Source: Thalassospira profundimaris
GTDB lineage: Bacteria > Pseudomonadota > Alphaproteobacteria > Rhodospirillales > Thalassospiraceae
Reading direction: 5' to 3'
Length of the DNA stretch: 64,000 nt
Assembly: GCF_003326795.1 (NCBI RefSeq)
Contig: NZ_JPWI01000004.1
Location: 124,001 to 188,000, forward strand
Shown: positions 1 to 8,063 of the stretch, in pieces
How positions within the stretch are numbered: the first letter of the stretch is position 1
How the letters are laid out: each line of letters opens with the position of its first letter
Position numbers and translations under genes: made by a program
Notes under the pieces: generated by a model
Told to the model about the DNA's origin: nothing
What the model saw: the letters and a program-made list of their open reading frames with translations, nothing else
The model's database searches: none

Positions 1-1
1 G

Positions 2-502
2 CGTTTCACAATTGATGGTACCGAATACGAAGCCTTCAATACGTCGGGCGGGGTTGGTGCGCTTTGTGACATGCTTGAAGGCAAGGTCGACAATCTTGAT
101 TACAAAACTGTCCGTTATCCGGGCCATCAGGAAATTCTGAAAATCCTGATTGAAGACCTTCGTCTGGGCGAACGCCCGGATATGATGAAGGAAATCTTTG
201 AAAATGCCCTGCCAGTCACGCAGCAGGATGTGATTGTGATCTTTGCTGATGCCGTCGGGACCCGTAACGGCGAACTTTGCGAAGAAAACTTCATCCGCAA
301 GGTCCATGGTACGGAAATTGGTGGCAAGAACTGGTCCGCCATCCAGATCACGACATCGGCCGGATTGTGTGCGGTGATGGATATGGTGCTTACCGGCAAG
401 CTACCGGGAACCGGTTATGTGCGTCAGGAAGAAGTCGGACTGGATGATCTTTTGGCCAACCGTTTTGGTCGCTATTACGCCAATCGTCAGCTTGCAGTCT
501 AA
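2..502 (+). CDS. Saccharopine dehydrogenase-like protein, C-terminal part
   Basis: The reading frame is open from base 2, so the gene begins outside the window and only about 166 C-terminal residues are visible. The segment YKTVRYPGH followed by a domain ending in GxGYVRQEEVGLDDLLANRFG resembles the C-terminal domain of the saccharopine dehydrogenase (Lys9-type) family, NAD(P)-dependent enzymes that cleave saccharopine in lysine metabolism. The Rossmann nucleotide-binding half is missing from the window, so cofactor and substrate cannot be judged. The gene stops at TAA 500-502 and is followed by a strong terminator. The family call is from recognition of the C-terminal domain; the exact role in lysine breakdown is inference. 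Confidence 0.72.
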   Translation, partial: RFTIDGTEYEAFNTSGGVGALCDMLEGKVDNLDYKTVRYPGHQEILKILIEDLRLGERPDMMKEIFENALPVTQQDVIVIFADAVGTRNGELCEENFIRKVHGTEIGGKNWSAIQITTSAGLCAVMDMVLTGKLPGTGYVRQEEVGLDDLLANRFGRYYANRQLAV

Positions 503-531
503 AATCTGATAATTGCCGGCAGGAAAGTCTC

Positions 532-568
532 GAAATCCCCCTGAAGTGCTTCAGGGGGATTTCTTTTG
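532..568 (+). terminator. Intrinsic terminator after saccharopine dehydrogenase-like gene
   Basis: A near-perfect 15-bp stem (532-546 pairs with 549-563, core CCCCCTGAAG/CTTCAGGGGG) is followed by TTTT at 564-567. It lies 30 bases after the stop codon, as expected for a Rho-independent terminator. Confidence 0.9.
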
Positions 569-712
569 CTATCAGCCTGTTATCAGCGTTCGCTTCATTC
601 GAATGTCAGCAAATTTTGAAGTATCCCAAAGCATGTCAGTCTTTTGGCAGGCAAGGCATGGTCAGAGCCGATTATTTGTGGCAAAGACGTTGTTTGTTAA
701 CGCTTGGCCCTT

Positions 713-3193
713 ATGGTGGCCGTTAATCAAACTCATTATGAAAACAGGTATTCCTTGTCTGATTTCGATGCCACATACCGATCTGCACTGGGCCTGTATG
801 AAGCAGGCCGGTTTGCGGAGGCCGAAGAAGCCTGTCGCATGCTGATCCGTGCATATCCGCAAGCCGCAGACGCCATGCATCTGGCGGGCCTGGTTGCGGC
901 AAAACAAGGAAATCAGGTTCTGGCTGCGGAACGAATGGGGCGCGCTGCGATTGCCGATGCCAATAGTGCCGAAATCCAGCACGACCACGCCCAGGCGCTC
1001 AAGGCGATCGGCAAGTTGCGCGATGCGGTTGGTGCGTTCAAGCGTGCCATTCGGCTTTGTCCGGATGCGCCAGCCCTTTACTGCAATATCGCCAATACCT
1101 ATCGCCAGCTTGATGAGTTGAAAGACGCGCGCGAGAACTATGAACACGCGCTTGAACTCGCCCCCGATATTGCGGAAATTCATGCCAATTATGCGACATG
1201 CCTTTATGCGATGGGCGATATCAACGGTGCCGAAACATCGTGCATGACTGCACTTAGGATGCGTGACGATATCGTCAATGCGCTGGTTCTGATCGGGCAA
1301 ATCCGCCTTGATCAGGGGCGTACAGTGTCGGCAAGCGAACCTTTGCGCCGGGCACTTACACTGGAACCGGGACATCAACGTGCATTGACCGCTTATGGTG
1401 ATGCGCTTTTCCGTCTTGGACAGTTTGCAGGTGCCCAGCATTGCCTGCGACAGGTTCTGGCGCTAGATCCCGATGACGCCAAGGCACGTCGAACACTGGC
1501 ATTGCTTAATCTGCGTGTCGGGCAGGGGATGGAGGCCATTGGCGCATTGGAGCCGTTACTTGCGGCCAATCCCCACGACCCGCAATTGCTTTTGATGATG
1601 GGCGAGGCCCTTAGCCTTGTTGGCCGTCATAGCGAAGCCGTTGAACGGTTCGGCGCTGCAATCGGGGCGGGCGGCGGTGACGATGCCGTGTTTCGTCTGG
1701 CTGTGGAACTTGCCGAGGAAGGTGATACCGGCTCGGCGCAATCGGTGTTGCAGAACGGTATTGATCGCAAAATTGCCGCTGGTGAAAACACTGCGCTGTT
1801 TCGTACTGCGCGCCGGTTACTGTTTGCGCCGGTTCCAACCAATCTTGCCGCACAGAATGACGAAGTTATTCGCGATCTTCTTGATGACACGCTTGATGAA
1901 GATGCGCTTGAACCAGACCTTTCGTTCGTGGGATCTGATCGCATTGACCCGATGATCCTCACGCGCTTTCCTCCGGTCTGGCGTGCGGCATTGCGTCCGG
2001 AAGGTGACAAGCAGTTGCGCGCGGTTGGTCATTACTGGGAACGGCTTGTTTCGGGCTATGATGTGCCCGAAGTCAATCTTTCGCGGGATCGAAAGGGTGG
2101 CAAGATCCGCCTTGGTGTTGTGTCAGCCAATATGTGTGATAACGGTATCGGGCGTTGGGTGCTTGGTCTTGTCGATGCCATTGATCGGGACCGGTTCGAT
2201 GTAACCGTCATTCGCCCGCCGACCGGTGAAGATGATATCACGATGCGGATCGATGAACATGCCGATCTGGTTGTGCCTTTGCCGCTTGATCCATTGCACT
2301 CGGCACGGGTGATTTCCGGCCTTGATCTGGATGTCCTGCATTATGCCGATCCGCAGGCAGATGCCTATACGATGTTGCTGGCAAGCTGGCGTTTGGCTCC
2401 GCTTCAGATTTCCGGAGGCGGTATTGCTGCGACCAGCGGCCTTTCAAACATCGACTATCATTTGATTGCAGAGGACTGGGAAACAGCAGGAGGCGAAAAG
2501 CGTTTCAGTGAAAAGCTTGTTCGTTTGCCCGGATTGTTCGTCAATGCCACGCCGCCTGAAAGCGTGGATATGACGACAACAGAATTGCAGCGTCTCTGGC
2601 GTCTGGCACAGGACCGAAATACCTATTTGTGTCCGCAGCCGCTTGATGTTCTGACCGCCGATTTTGATCCGCTGATCGCCGAGATTTTACGTCTGGACGA
2701 AACCGCCGAATTGTTATTGATCGCACCGGAACGTGACAGCTGGGACGCCGCATGGGGGCGCCGGTTTGCCGTAAATTATGCCGATGTCGCGGGACGTATG
2801 CGCTTTGTCAATGTGCGTAGCCGGGCAGACTTGCTGTCGCTTCTTTGTGCGGTTGATGTCGTGCTTGAAAGCCCGGCATGGAATGACGCAATGTTGGCCT
2901 TTGACTGTCTGGGGCTTGGTGTTCCACTGGTGACCTTGCCCGGAAGTGCGGCGCGATCCCGACGCAGCCATACCTGTTATCGCCAGATTTCGGTCTTTGA
3001 TTGTGTGGCATATCACTCGGCAGACTATGTCGATACGGCATTGACCCTGGCGACCGATAAACGCCGTCGTTCGGTGGTATCGCACGCCATAAAAAGCCGG
3101 TCGCATATCCTGTTCGGGCAGAAATCGTCCTTTGACGCCTATATGCAATTCCTTGAGGAATGTATGGCGGTTCCCGTCGAAAATGTGATGTAA
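713..3193 (+). CDS. TPR protein with divergent O-GlcNAc transferase (SPINDLY-like) domain
   Basis: About 826 residues. The N-terminal half (roughly residues 15-350) is a run of tetratricopeptide repeats, recognisable by 34-residue spacing and signatures such as ALxLxPxDAKAR. The C-terminal half (about 440-820) resembles the GT41 O-GlcNAc transferase/SPINDLY fold: IRLGVVSAN begins the N-lobe, and the later LESPAWNDAMLAFDCLGLGV and PLVTLPGSAARSR stretch matches the nucleotide-sugar-binding C-lobe. The catalytic-type histidine that usually follows the first beta strand (HPxxH) is not visible; the sequence there is SANMCDNGIGRW. The gene stands alone between two intergenic regions. The start is uncertain: ATG 713 is chosen, TTG 704 is in frame, and neither has a clear ribosome site. 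Bacterial relatives often glycosylate proteins such as flagellin, but the target here is unknown. Confidence 0.7.
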   Translation: MVAVNQTHYENRYSLSDFDATYRSALGLYEAGRFAEAEEACRMLIRAYPQAADAMHLAGLVAAKQGNQVLAAERMGRAAIADANSAEIQHDHAQALKAIGKLRDAVGAFKRAIRLCPDAPALYCNIANTYRQLDELKDARENYEHALELAPDIAEIHANYATCLYAMGDINGAETSCMTALRMRDDIVNALVLIGQIRLDQGRTVSASEPLRRALTLEPGHQRALTAYGDALFRLGQFAGAQHCLRQVLALDPDDAKARRTLALLNLRVGQGMEAIGALEPLLAANPHDPQLLLMMGEALSLVGRHSEAVERFGAAIGAGGGDDAVFRLAVELAEEGDTGSAQSVLQNGIDRKIAAGENTALFRTARRLLFAPVPTNLAAQNDEVIRDLLDDTLDEDALEPDLSFVGSDRIDPMILTRFPPVWRAALRPEGDKQLRAVGHYWERLVSGYDVPEVNLSRDRKGGKIRLGVVSANMCDNGIGRWVLGLVDAIDRDRFDVTVIRPPTGEDDITMRIDEHADLVVPLPLDPLHSARVISGLDLDVLHYADPQADAYTMLLASWRLAPLQISGGGIAATSGLSNIDYHLIAEDWETAGGEKRFSEKLVRLPGLFVNATPPESVDMTTTELQRLWRLAQDRNTYLCPQPLDVLTADFDPLIAEILRLDETAELLLIAPERDSWDAAWGRRFAVNYADVAGRMRFVNVRSRADLLSLLCAVDVVLESPAWNDAMLAFDCLGLGVPLVTLPGSAARSRRSHTCYRQISVFDCVAYHSADYVDTALTLATDKRRRSVVSHAIKSRSHILFGQKSSFDAYMQFLEECMAVPVENVM

Positions 3194-3273
3194 GACGCCG
3201 CTAAGCGTGAGCGTGAAGGTTAGTCTGTCAGTCTCTATATTGGCGTGGCTGACGGAATGGTTGCAGGATAAGA

Positions 3274-3777
3274 TCAGCTCAAGGCGTCAATGTCGGCTTC
3301 AGACAGAGCGGCAGGAACAATCGTCAGTGGCAGTCTAAGCTGGCCGACGGTGTCACTTTTGGTCAGGGCTGTAATCAGCGGGCCGGGGCCTTCTGACGTG
3401 GTGCCCGCTGCAAGAACCAGAATGGAAATCTGTTCTTCTTCATCAAGAAGGTTCAGCAATTCATCCTTAAGACGACCTTCGCGAATGAACAGAAGCGGCA
3501 TTGATCCAGTCTGTTCATGGACATAGGCAGCCAGTTCATTGACCCGCGATTCTGCTTCTTCGCGGGCTTCTTCCTTCATCAGGTCGCCAACAGCCATCCA
3601 GTGCTGAAACTCTGCAGGCTCAATGACACTGAGCAGGGCAACGCGACCTCCGGTATGTTGCGCACGGCGACACGCATAGCGCAGGGCCTTTGTCATTTCA
3701 TCACTGTTATCAACAACAACAAGAAATGTTCGGTTGGTCGAGGCGCGGAGTTCCTGATCGGCATCAAAGGACGTCAT
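3274..3777 (-). CDS. Universal stress protein (UspA family)
   Basis: 167 residues with the UspA alpha/beta fold: strand RTFLVVVDNSDEM, then helix KALRYACRRAQHTGG, strand RVALLSVIEP, and the late strand ISILVLAAGT. The canonical ATP-binding loop G-2x-G-9x-G(S/T) is not intact in AAGTTSEGPGPLITALTKSD, so nucleotide binding is doubtful. ATG at 3777 is the only convincing start. It is transcribed alone; 80 bases separate it from the convergent TPR gene. Members of this family are cytoplasmic stress-survival factors whose biochemical role is usually unclear. Confidence 0.88.
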   Translation of the reverse strand: MTSFDADQELRASTNRTFLVVVDNSDEMTKALRYACRRAQHTGGRVALLSVIEPAEFQHWMAVGDLMKEEAREEAESRVNELAAYVHEQTGSMPLLFIREGRLKDELLNLLDEEEQISILVLAAGTTSEGPGPLITALTKSDTVGQLRLPLTIVPAALSEADIDALS

Positions 3778-4017
3778 ATGGGCTCTCTGAATTGTTCATT
3801 CTGCCGACCGAATGCCTTTGTTGACGGGGCAAGGCATCGCTCGGATCAGTGAAGTTTGCCGTAAATCAGGCTGTGTTTCCAAGCGGTTTTTACTGTCACA
3901 GCGAAAGTTTCATGCTTCGCAGGTGCGAGTAAATATATGCTGCACTTGCGTAGCAACTGCTTGCATGGGGACAGTTCTAAAGCTAGATGGCGTGGATCAA
4001 AACTGACCCCAAACAGC

Positions 4018-4782
4018 TTAACGTTTGCGGAAGGCTACACTTGCGATCCAGCCTGCAACCACCGCGATGATAACGGCAATGATCCCGTAAAGGGCTGAAT
4101 AGCGATGGGCAAATTCGTAAACTTCGGCACTTATACCGGTTTTTGAAACCACAAGCGGCGTGGTTTTCACACTTGCGATACGACCATCACGGATCAGATA
4201 GACATTGATCGTATAAGTCCCGGTCGGTGTGTTGGCCGGGAAGTGAATGTCGGTCCGGAACAGCTGATTGGACAGGAAGCTGATCTTGGCCGGGCGTCGG
4301 TTGAACAGACCGGCATTTTGCATGTTGCGGACCAATGCCGCACGATAGACCTCCTGGTCGGTATCCGGATTGTCGCTTGTGGCAATAAAACGCTGATTTT
4401 CCAGCCCGATACGGTAATCCTGCAGAATGCTTTGCGGGGCAATGATATCCATCGGACGATTGGATGCACTGGCATAGTAGGCCGGGACATTCTTGTATCG
4501 TGCGCTTTCGGCATTCACCCAGATCCCGACTTTGCGTTCCTTGCGGCGAACCACCATGTCCTGATCCGGACCCCGCACCGTGACAATGACATCGCCTTCA
4601 TGCTGAACTGCGCCGAACAGTAACACGTCGGTTCCCGTAAAGCCGGTCGTGATTGCCACCAGATGGTTGGACAGATCAACAACCAGTGGGTCGGCAGATG
4701 CACGCTTGATCGGGCTTTCTACTGCGATAAAGGTCAATACGGTCATGCAGAACGACATGAAAATCCGGACCGGAGACGTCAT
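4018..4782 (-). CDS. TIGR02186 family membrane protein beside TauE
   Basis: 254 residues with an N-terminal signal/anchor (about residues 5-25), a periplasmic beta-rich region of about 190 residues, and one C-terminal transmembrane helix (YGIIAVIIAVVAGWIASV) followed by a short basic tail RKR. This layout and the position directly after a TauE/SafE gene match the alphaproteobacterial TIGR02186 family, whose function is not established. The start ATG at 4782 overlaps the tauE stop (TGATG), so the two are translationally coupled. I infer a joint role in export of a sulfur compound such as sulfite; nothing in the sequence proves the substrate. Confidence 0.8.
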   Translation of the reverse strand: MTSPVRIFMSFCMTVLTFIAVESPIKRASADPLVVDLSNHLVAITTGFTGTDVLLFGAVQHEGDVIVTVRGPDQDMVVRRKERKVGIWVNAESARYKNVPAYYASASNRPMDIIAPQSILQDYRIGLENQRFIATSDNPDTDQEVYRAALVRNMQNAGLFNRRPAKISFLSNQLFRTDIHFPANTPTGTYTINVYLIRDGRIASVKTTPLVVSKTGISAEVYEFAHRYSALYGIIAVIIAVVAGWIASVAFRKR

Positions 4783-5702
4783 CACAGGTCCCCCGGCATG
4801 ATCGAATAAAGCTCGCTTGGTTCGATCACCAGATCAAACAGAAGCTTGAGACACACCGAGAGCACCAGTAGTCCCAAAAGGGCACGAAGATGTTCTGCCT
4901 TAAGCCGCGCGCCGAACTGGGCTCCAAACTGCGCTCCGATAACGCCACCAATCAGAAGCAGGATGGCAAGGGCAACATCGACCGTTTGGGTTTGAACCGA
5001 CTGAAGGAAAGTCACGTTCGCCGTGACAAAGATGATCTGGAAAAGAGACGTTCCAATCACAACGCCGGTCGGCATGCCCAGCAGATAAATCATGGCAGGC
5101 ACCATGACAAAACCGCCCCCAACCCCCATCAGGGCGGTCAGCATACCAACAAAAAAGCCGACAGCCAGCGGCAACAGGGCGCTGATATAAAGACCAGAGC
5201 GGTAGAACCGCATCTTAAGCGGCAGACCATGGATAAAACTGTGCTGATGCTTCTTTGAACGGCGGATCGCACCTTTGCGACGGGTTCGGAAGATGGCACG
5301 TGTTGCTTCAAGCAGCATCATCCCGCCAATGATGCCAAGGAAAATGACATAGCAAAGTGAAATGACGAGATCAATTTGCCCCAGGGACCGCAACCAGGCA
5401 AATACCCAAACGCCTACAGTCGAGCCGACAATACCCCCGGCCAGCAGGACCAGCCCCATTTTCAGATCGACATTGCCGCGACGCCAGTGCGCAAACACAC
5501 CGGAAACCGATGATGCGACAATCTGGTTTGCAGCGGTTGCAACGGATACTGCCGGGGGGATGCCATAAAAAATCAAAAGCGGCGTAATCAGAAAGCCGCC
5601 GCCAACACCAAACAGGCCAGACAAAAAGCCTACACCGCCGCCCAGTCCCAAAATCAGAAAAATATTTACCGATATTTCGGCAATAGGGAGATAGATTTGC
5701 AT
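4782..5702 (-). CDS. TauE/SafE family sulfite/sulfonate exporter
   Basis: About 306 residues, mostly membrane helices. Two repeats carry the family signature: LSGLFGVGGGFLITPLLI near the N-terminus and LTALMGVGGGFVMVPAMI in the second half, as expected for the inverted-repeat TauE/SafE fold (PF01925). A basic cytoplasmic loop (RRKGAIRRSKKHQH) sits between the halves. I chose ATG 5702 because the in-frame extension to 5777 is A/T-rich, has no hydrophobic character and runs into the divergent promoter region. It precedes the TIGR02186 gene and is divergent from tusA. Family members export sulfite, sulfoacetate or related organosulfur ions; the substrate here is inferred from the neighbours. Confidence 0.88.
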   Translation of the reverse strand: MQIYLPIAEISVNIFLILGLGGGVGFLSGLFGVGGGFLITPLLIFYGIPPAVSVATAANQIVASSVSGVFAHWRRGNVDLKMGLVLLAGGIVGSTVGVWVFAWLRSLGQIDLVISLCYVIFLGIIGGMMLLEATRAIFRTRRKGAIRRSKKHQHSFIHGLPLKMRFYRSGLYISALLPLAVGFFVGMLTALMGVGGGFVMVPAMIYLLGMPTGVVIGTSLFQIIFVTANVTFLQSVQTQTVDVALAILLLIGGVIGAQFGAQFGARLKAEHLRALLGLLVLSVCLKLLFDLVIEPSELYSIMPGDL

Positions 5703-5823
5703 CGTGGGCAGGCTAACAGCGTTTGATTGATTGTTATTATTCAGTCTAACATATTGTGTAAATGCAACAATCGCCAATTACCGCTATATCAGGCCGAATT
5801 CCGATTTTTTTATAAGGTCTTTC

Positions 5824-6075
5824 ATGACGTCATCTTCAAGTGATAAATTTGATATCGTCCTCGATGCCAGAGGGTTGATCTGTCCCATGCCGGTCTTGCG
5901 TGCGAAGAAATCCCTGCGTGATGTTCAGAACGGCGGCATTCTGAAAGTTCTGGCGACGGATCCAGGATCGGTCGCCGATATGAAGTCATTTTGTGAAATG
6001 ACCGGAAACCGCCTGATTGCCTCGCACCAGGAAGATGACGTCTTTATTTATTTCATAGAAAAGATCGCCTCCTGA
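5824..6075 (+). CDS. tusA: TusA/SirA-like sulfur carrier protein
   Basis: 83 residues. After strand IVLDARG comes the family hallmark LICPMPVLRAKK, with the sulfur-carrying Cys about 17 residues from the start, then the alpha/beta TusA fold ending in FIYFIEKIAS. TusA-like proteins pass persulfide sulfur between enzymes in the cytoplasm. ATG 5824 gives a family-length protein; the longer in-frame ORF from 5731 runs through the intergenic promoter region. Divergent from the TauE-TIGR02186 pair across 121 bases, and followed 48 bases later by an acetyltransferase. Whether it serves tRNA thiolation or sulfur oxidation cannot be told. Confidence 0.88.
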   Translation: MTSSSSDKFDIVLDARGLICPMPVLRAKKSLRDVQNGGILKVLATDPGSVADMKSFCEMTGNRLIASHQEDDVFIYFIEKIAS

Positions 6076-6123
6076 TCGCAACTATTGGCGCGATCAACGG
6101 ATTTGTTCGGAAAGTGCATCTCA

Positions 6124-6618
6124 ATGTCTGATACATCTAGCGATCTGGCGTGGGTCGTCTGCCAGTTCGACGCCATGACGGCTCATCAGGTCCACAGTCT
6201 TCTGCGGCTGCGCCAACAAATATTCATCATCGAACAGGAATGTATCTTCCCTGAAATTGACGGGCTTGACCCGGTTTGCACCCATCTTTTGGCCTTGGAC
6301 GCCAAGAGCAACGGCAAGGATATTCTGGCTGCGGCCCGGATTGTCGCGCCGGGCATCGACCCGGATCACACAGAGCAGGGAGACCGTCCTGCAATCGGAC
6401 GCGTGGTCACCAGTGAACGTTTGCGCGGGCAAGGTGTCGGTCGTGAATTGATGGAACGTGCCATTTCGCTTTGTGATCAGCAATTTGTGTCAAAGCCGAT
6501 CTATCTTAATGCGCAGCTTTACCTCAGGGAGTTTTACCAAAGCCTTGGTTTTATTCAGTTTGGTGATGAATACATTGAAGATGGCATTCCTCATATCTGC
6601 ATGGAACGCCCGGCATAA
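6124..6618 (+). CDS. ElaA-type GNAT N-acetyltransferase
   Basis: 164 residues. The N-terminal LLRLRQQIFIIEQECIFPE followed by DGLDP is characteristic of the ElaA branch of the GNAT superfamily. The acetyl-CoA loop is visible as RLRGQGVGRELMERAI (Q/R-x-x-G-x-G), and the C-terminus has YLREFYQSLGFIQFG, the usual GNAT beta6-alpha4 region. ATG 6124 is chosen over the in-frame TTG 6085 because it starts just before the conserved domain. The acceptor substrate of ElaA proteins is unknown. A 7-bp stem (CGCCCGG/CCGGGCG, 6607-6627) overlaps the stop codon and may help separate it from the convergent DUF2336 gene. Confidence 0.85.
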   Translation: MSDTSSDLAWVVCQFDAMTAHQVHSLLRLRQQIFIIEQECIFPEIDGLDPVCTHLLALDAKSNGKDILAAARIVAPGIDPDHTEQGDRPAIGRVVTSERLRGQGVGRELMERAISLCDQQFVSKPIYLNAQLYLREFYQSLGFIQFGDEYIEDGIPHICMERPA

Positions 6619-6668
6619 AACCGGGCGTCACTGCATGATCAATTATGAGCAACGTGAAACCGGTATGT

Positions 6669-8051
6669 TTAACGCAGGCCCGTGGTTGCCATCCCGGTAA
6701 AGAATTCCAGCTGCCAGTTCATATCATCCTCGCCAAGCGGGTACTGGTTGCCTGCGCGCGGATTGAGGGTCTGGCTGGGCGGGACGTGGCCAAGTTTGAC
6801 CTGAATTTTCACCGCCAGATCAGCGGGAAGTCCTGCTTTCCAGGCAAGTGACACAACACCCTTTGCCGAATGGGTATTCAGAACCTTGGTGACAGCCTCC
6901 GGGGGAATGCCGGCAAGAACAGCAAGGGCCGCACGGGCAAATTTCACATCATTTGACGCCAGTGCCTTGGCCACTTCCTTGTCGGTCAGCTTTTTCTTGG
7001 CATGCAGGGCAAGGGCGGTCTCAAAGGCAGATTCACCTTCCTCTTCTTCCTGCTTTCCGACTTCTGCCGCGCCGGCCTTTGGTTGAGCAGGTGTTGCCTT
7101 GTCCGCTTTTTGCTTTTTGACCTGAGGGGCGTTTTCCGCAGCTTCGTCCCGCTTTTCAAATTCTCCAGATGCAATGCGACGCTGAACAACTTCACGGACC
7201 GCGTCGAGCTGGTCCTTTTTCAGATCCCTGCGACGTTCAAGAACACTGATCAGGTTCTCGGCAACAAAGCGCGCAAGTTTGCCAGCGGCTGTCGGTGGCA
7301 ATTTCGGACGATCAACCAGTGGCTGGTGCCATTCCGGATAATCCGGCGCCCGGTCAATAAGCTGGTCAAGAGTTTCTTCGCGAATTTGCGCCGACTTGTT
7401 GCCAAGAAGATGGGAAATTGCATCCTTGTCGCTGCTTGCGGCAATGGCATCGGCAAGCTTTTCGCCAACATTCCGACGACGCGACACAAAGCTCAGCGTG
7501 CCACGGCCTGAACTTCCTTGGATGATTTCAAGAAGGTCTTCTTCGGTAAGGACAGGTGAATATTGCAGAACCGGTCCACAAACGACACTTTCGGTGTCGC
7601 GTGCCAGTTGCTGAATAATCGGTTGGGGGGCCTCGGCTATATCCTTAAGCGTTTCCGAAATCACCTGACGGACGTGAACCGCCTGATCGCGCGCCAGCTT
7701 GTCGAGCGCCTCATATGTCATCCGGCGCAGTTTATCGGTCTCGTTCGGCGTCAGTCCGGCAGACAGATGCGCGATCTTTTCGGCAAGGCTTCCGCGCACA
7801 CCGTCATCAACGTCATCGGTCAGAAGAACGTCGGCCTGGACAGGTGTGGCTTCGTTGGCAGCAATATGACGACGAACCGATGAATCATTATCGGTCGCCA
7901 GGAAATAAAGGATTTCCGGTCGGGTATCATGACGCTGTGCCAGTTTGCCACGGATATTTGCGTCCGGGCTTGCTGCCATTTCCTTGGCTTCGTCATATGT
8001 GATCGGGGTTTCCCGGCGTTTGGTGAATACCCGCTGCAAAAATCCCTTCAT
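6669..8051 (-). CDS. DUF2336 domain protein (HEAT-like repeats)
   Basis: 460 residues. The N-terminal two thirds (about 20-300) has short helical repeats such as DNDSSVRRHIAANEATP and KSAQIREETLDQLIDRAP, matching DUF2336, a helical-repeat family found mostly in alphaproteobacteria. A charged, low-complexity Lys/Glu/Ala linker (about 310-350) precedes a second short repeat block. ATG 8051 has a clear ribosome site (AGGAGG, 8 bases upstream on the minus strand). It lies 12 bases after the PAS-GGDEF gene, so it is the last gene of a three-gene cyclic-di-GMP operon. I infer a scaffold or adaptor role; its biochemical function is not known to me. Confidence 0.82.
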   Translation of the reverse strand: MKGFLQRVFTKRRETPITYDEAKEMAASPDANIRGKLAQRHDTRPEILYFLATDNDSSVRRHIAANEATPVQADVLLTDDVDDGVRGSLAEKIAHLSAGLTPNETDKLRRMTYEALDKLARDQAVHVRQVISETLKDIAEAPQPIIQQLARDTESVVCGPVLQYSPVLTEEDLLEIIQGSSGRGTLSFVSRRRNVGEKLADAIAASSDKDAISHLLGNKSAQIREETLDQLIDRAPDYPEWHQPLVDRPKLPPTAAGKLARFVAENLISVLERRRDLKKDQLDAVREVVQRRIASGEFEKRDEAAENAPQVKKQKADKATPAQPKAGAAEVGKQEEEEGESAFETALALHAKKKLTDKEVAKALASNDVKFARAALAVLAGIPPEAVTKVLNTHSAKGVVSLAWKAGLPADLAVKIQVKLGHVPPSQTLNPRAGNQYPLGEDDMNWQLEFFTGMATTGLR

Positions 8052-8063
8052 CGGGCATTCCTC

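Noticed and set aside
662-1441. Long minus-strand open frame under the TPR gene
   Set aside because: It lies opposite a well-supported coding frame, has no start context and no family features; I treat it as a shadow.
6607-6627. Terminator at the end of the ElaA-like gene
   Set aside because: A 7-bp stem overlaps the stop codon, but no T-run follows, so I mention it only in the gene entry.
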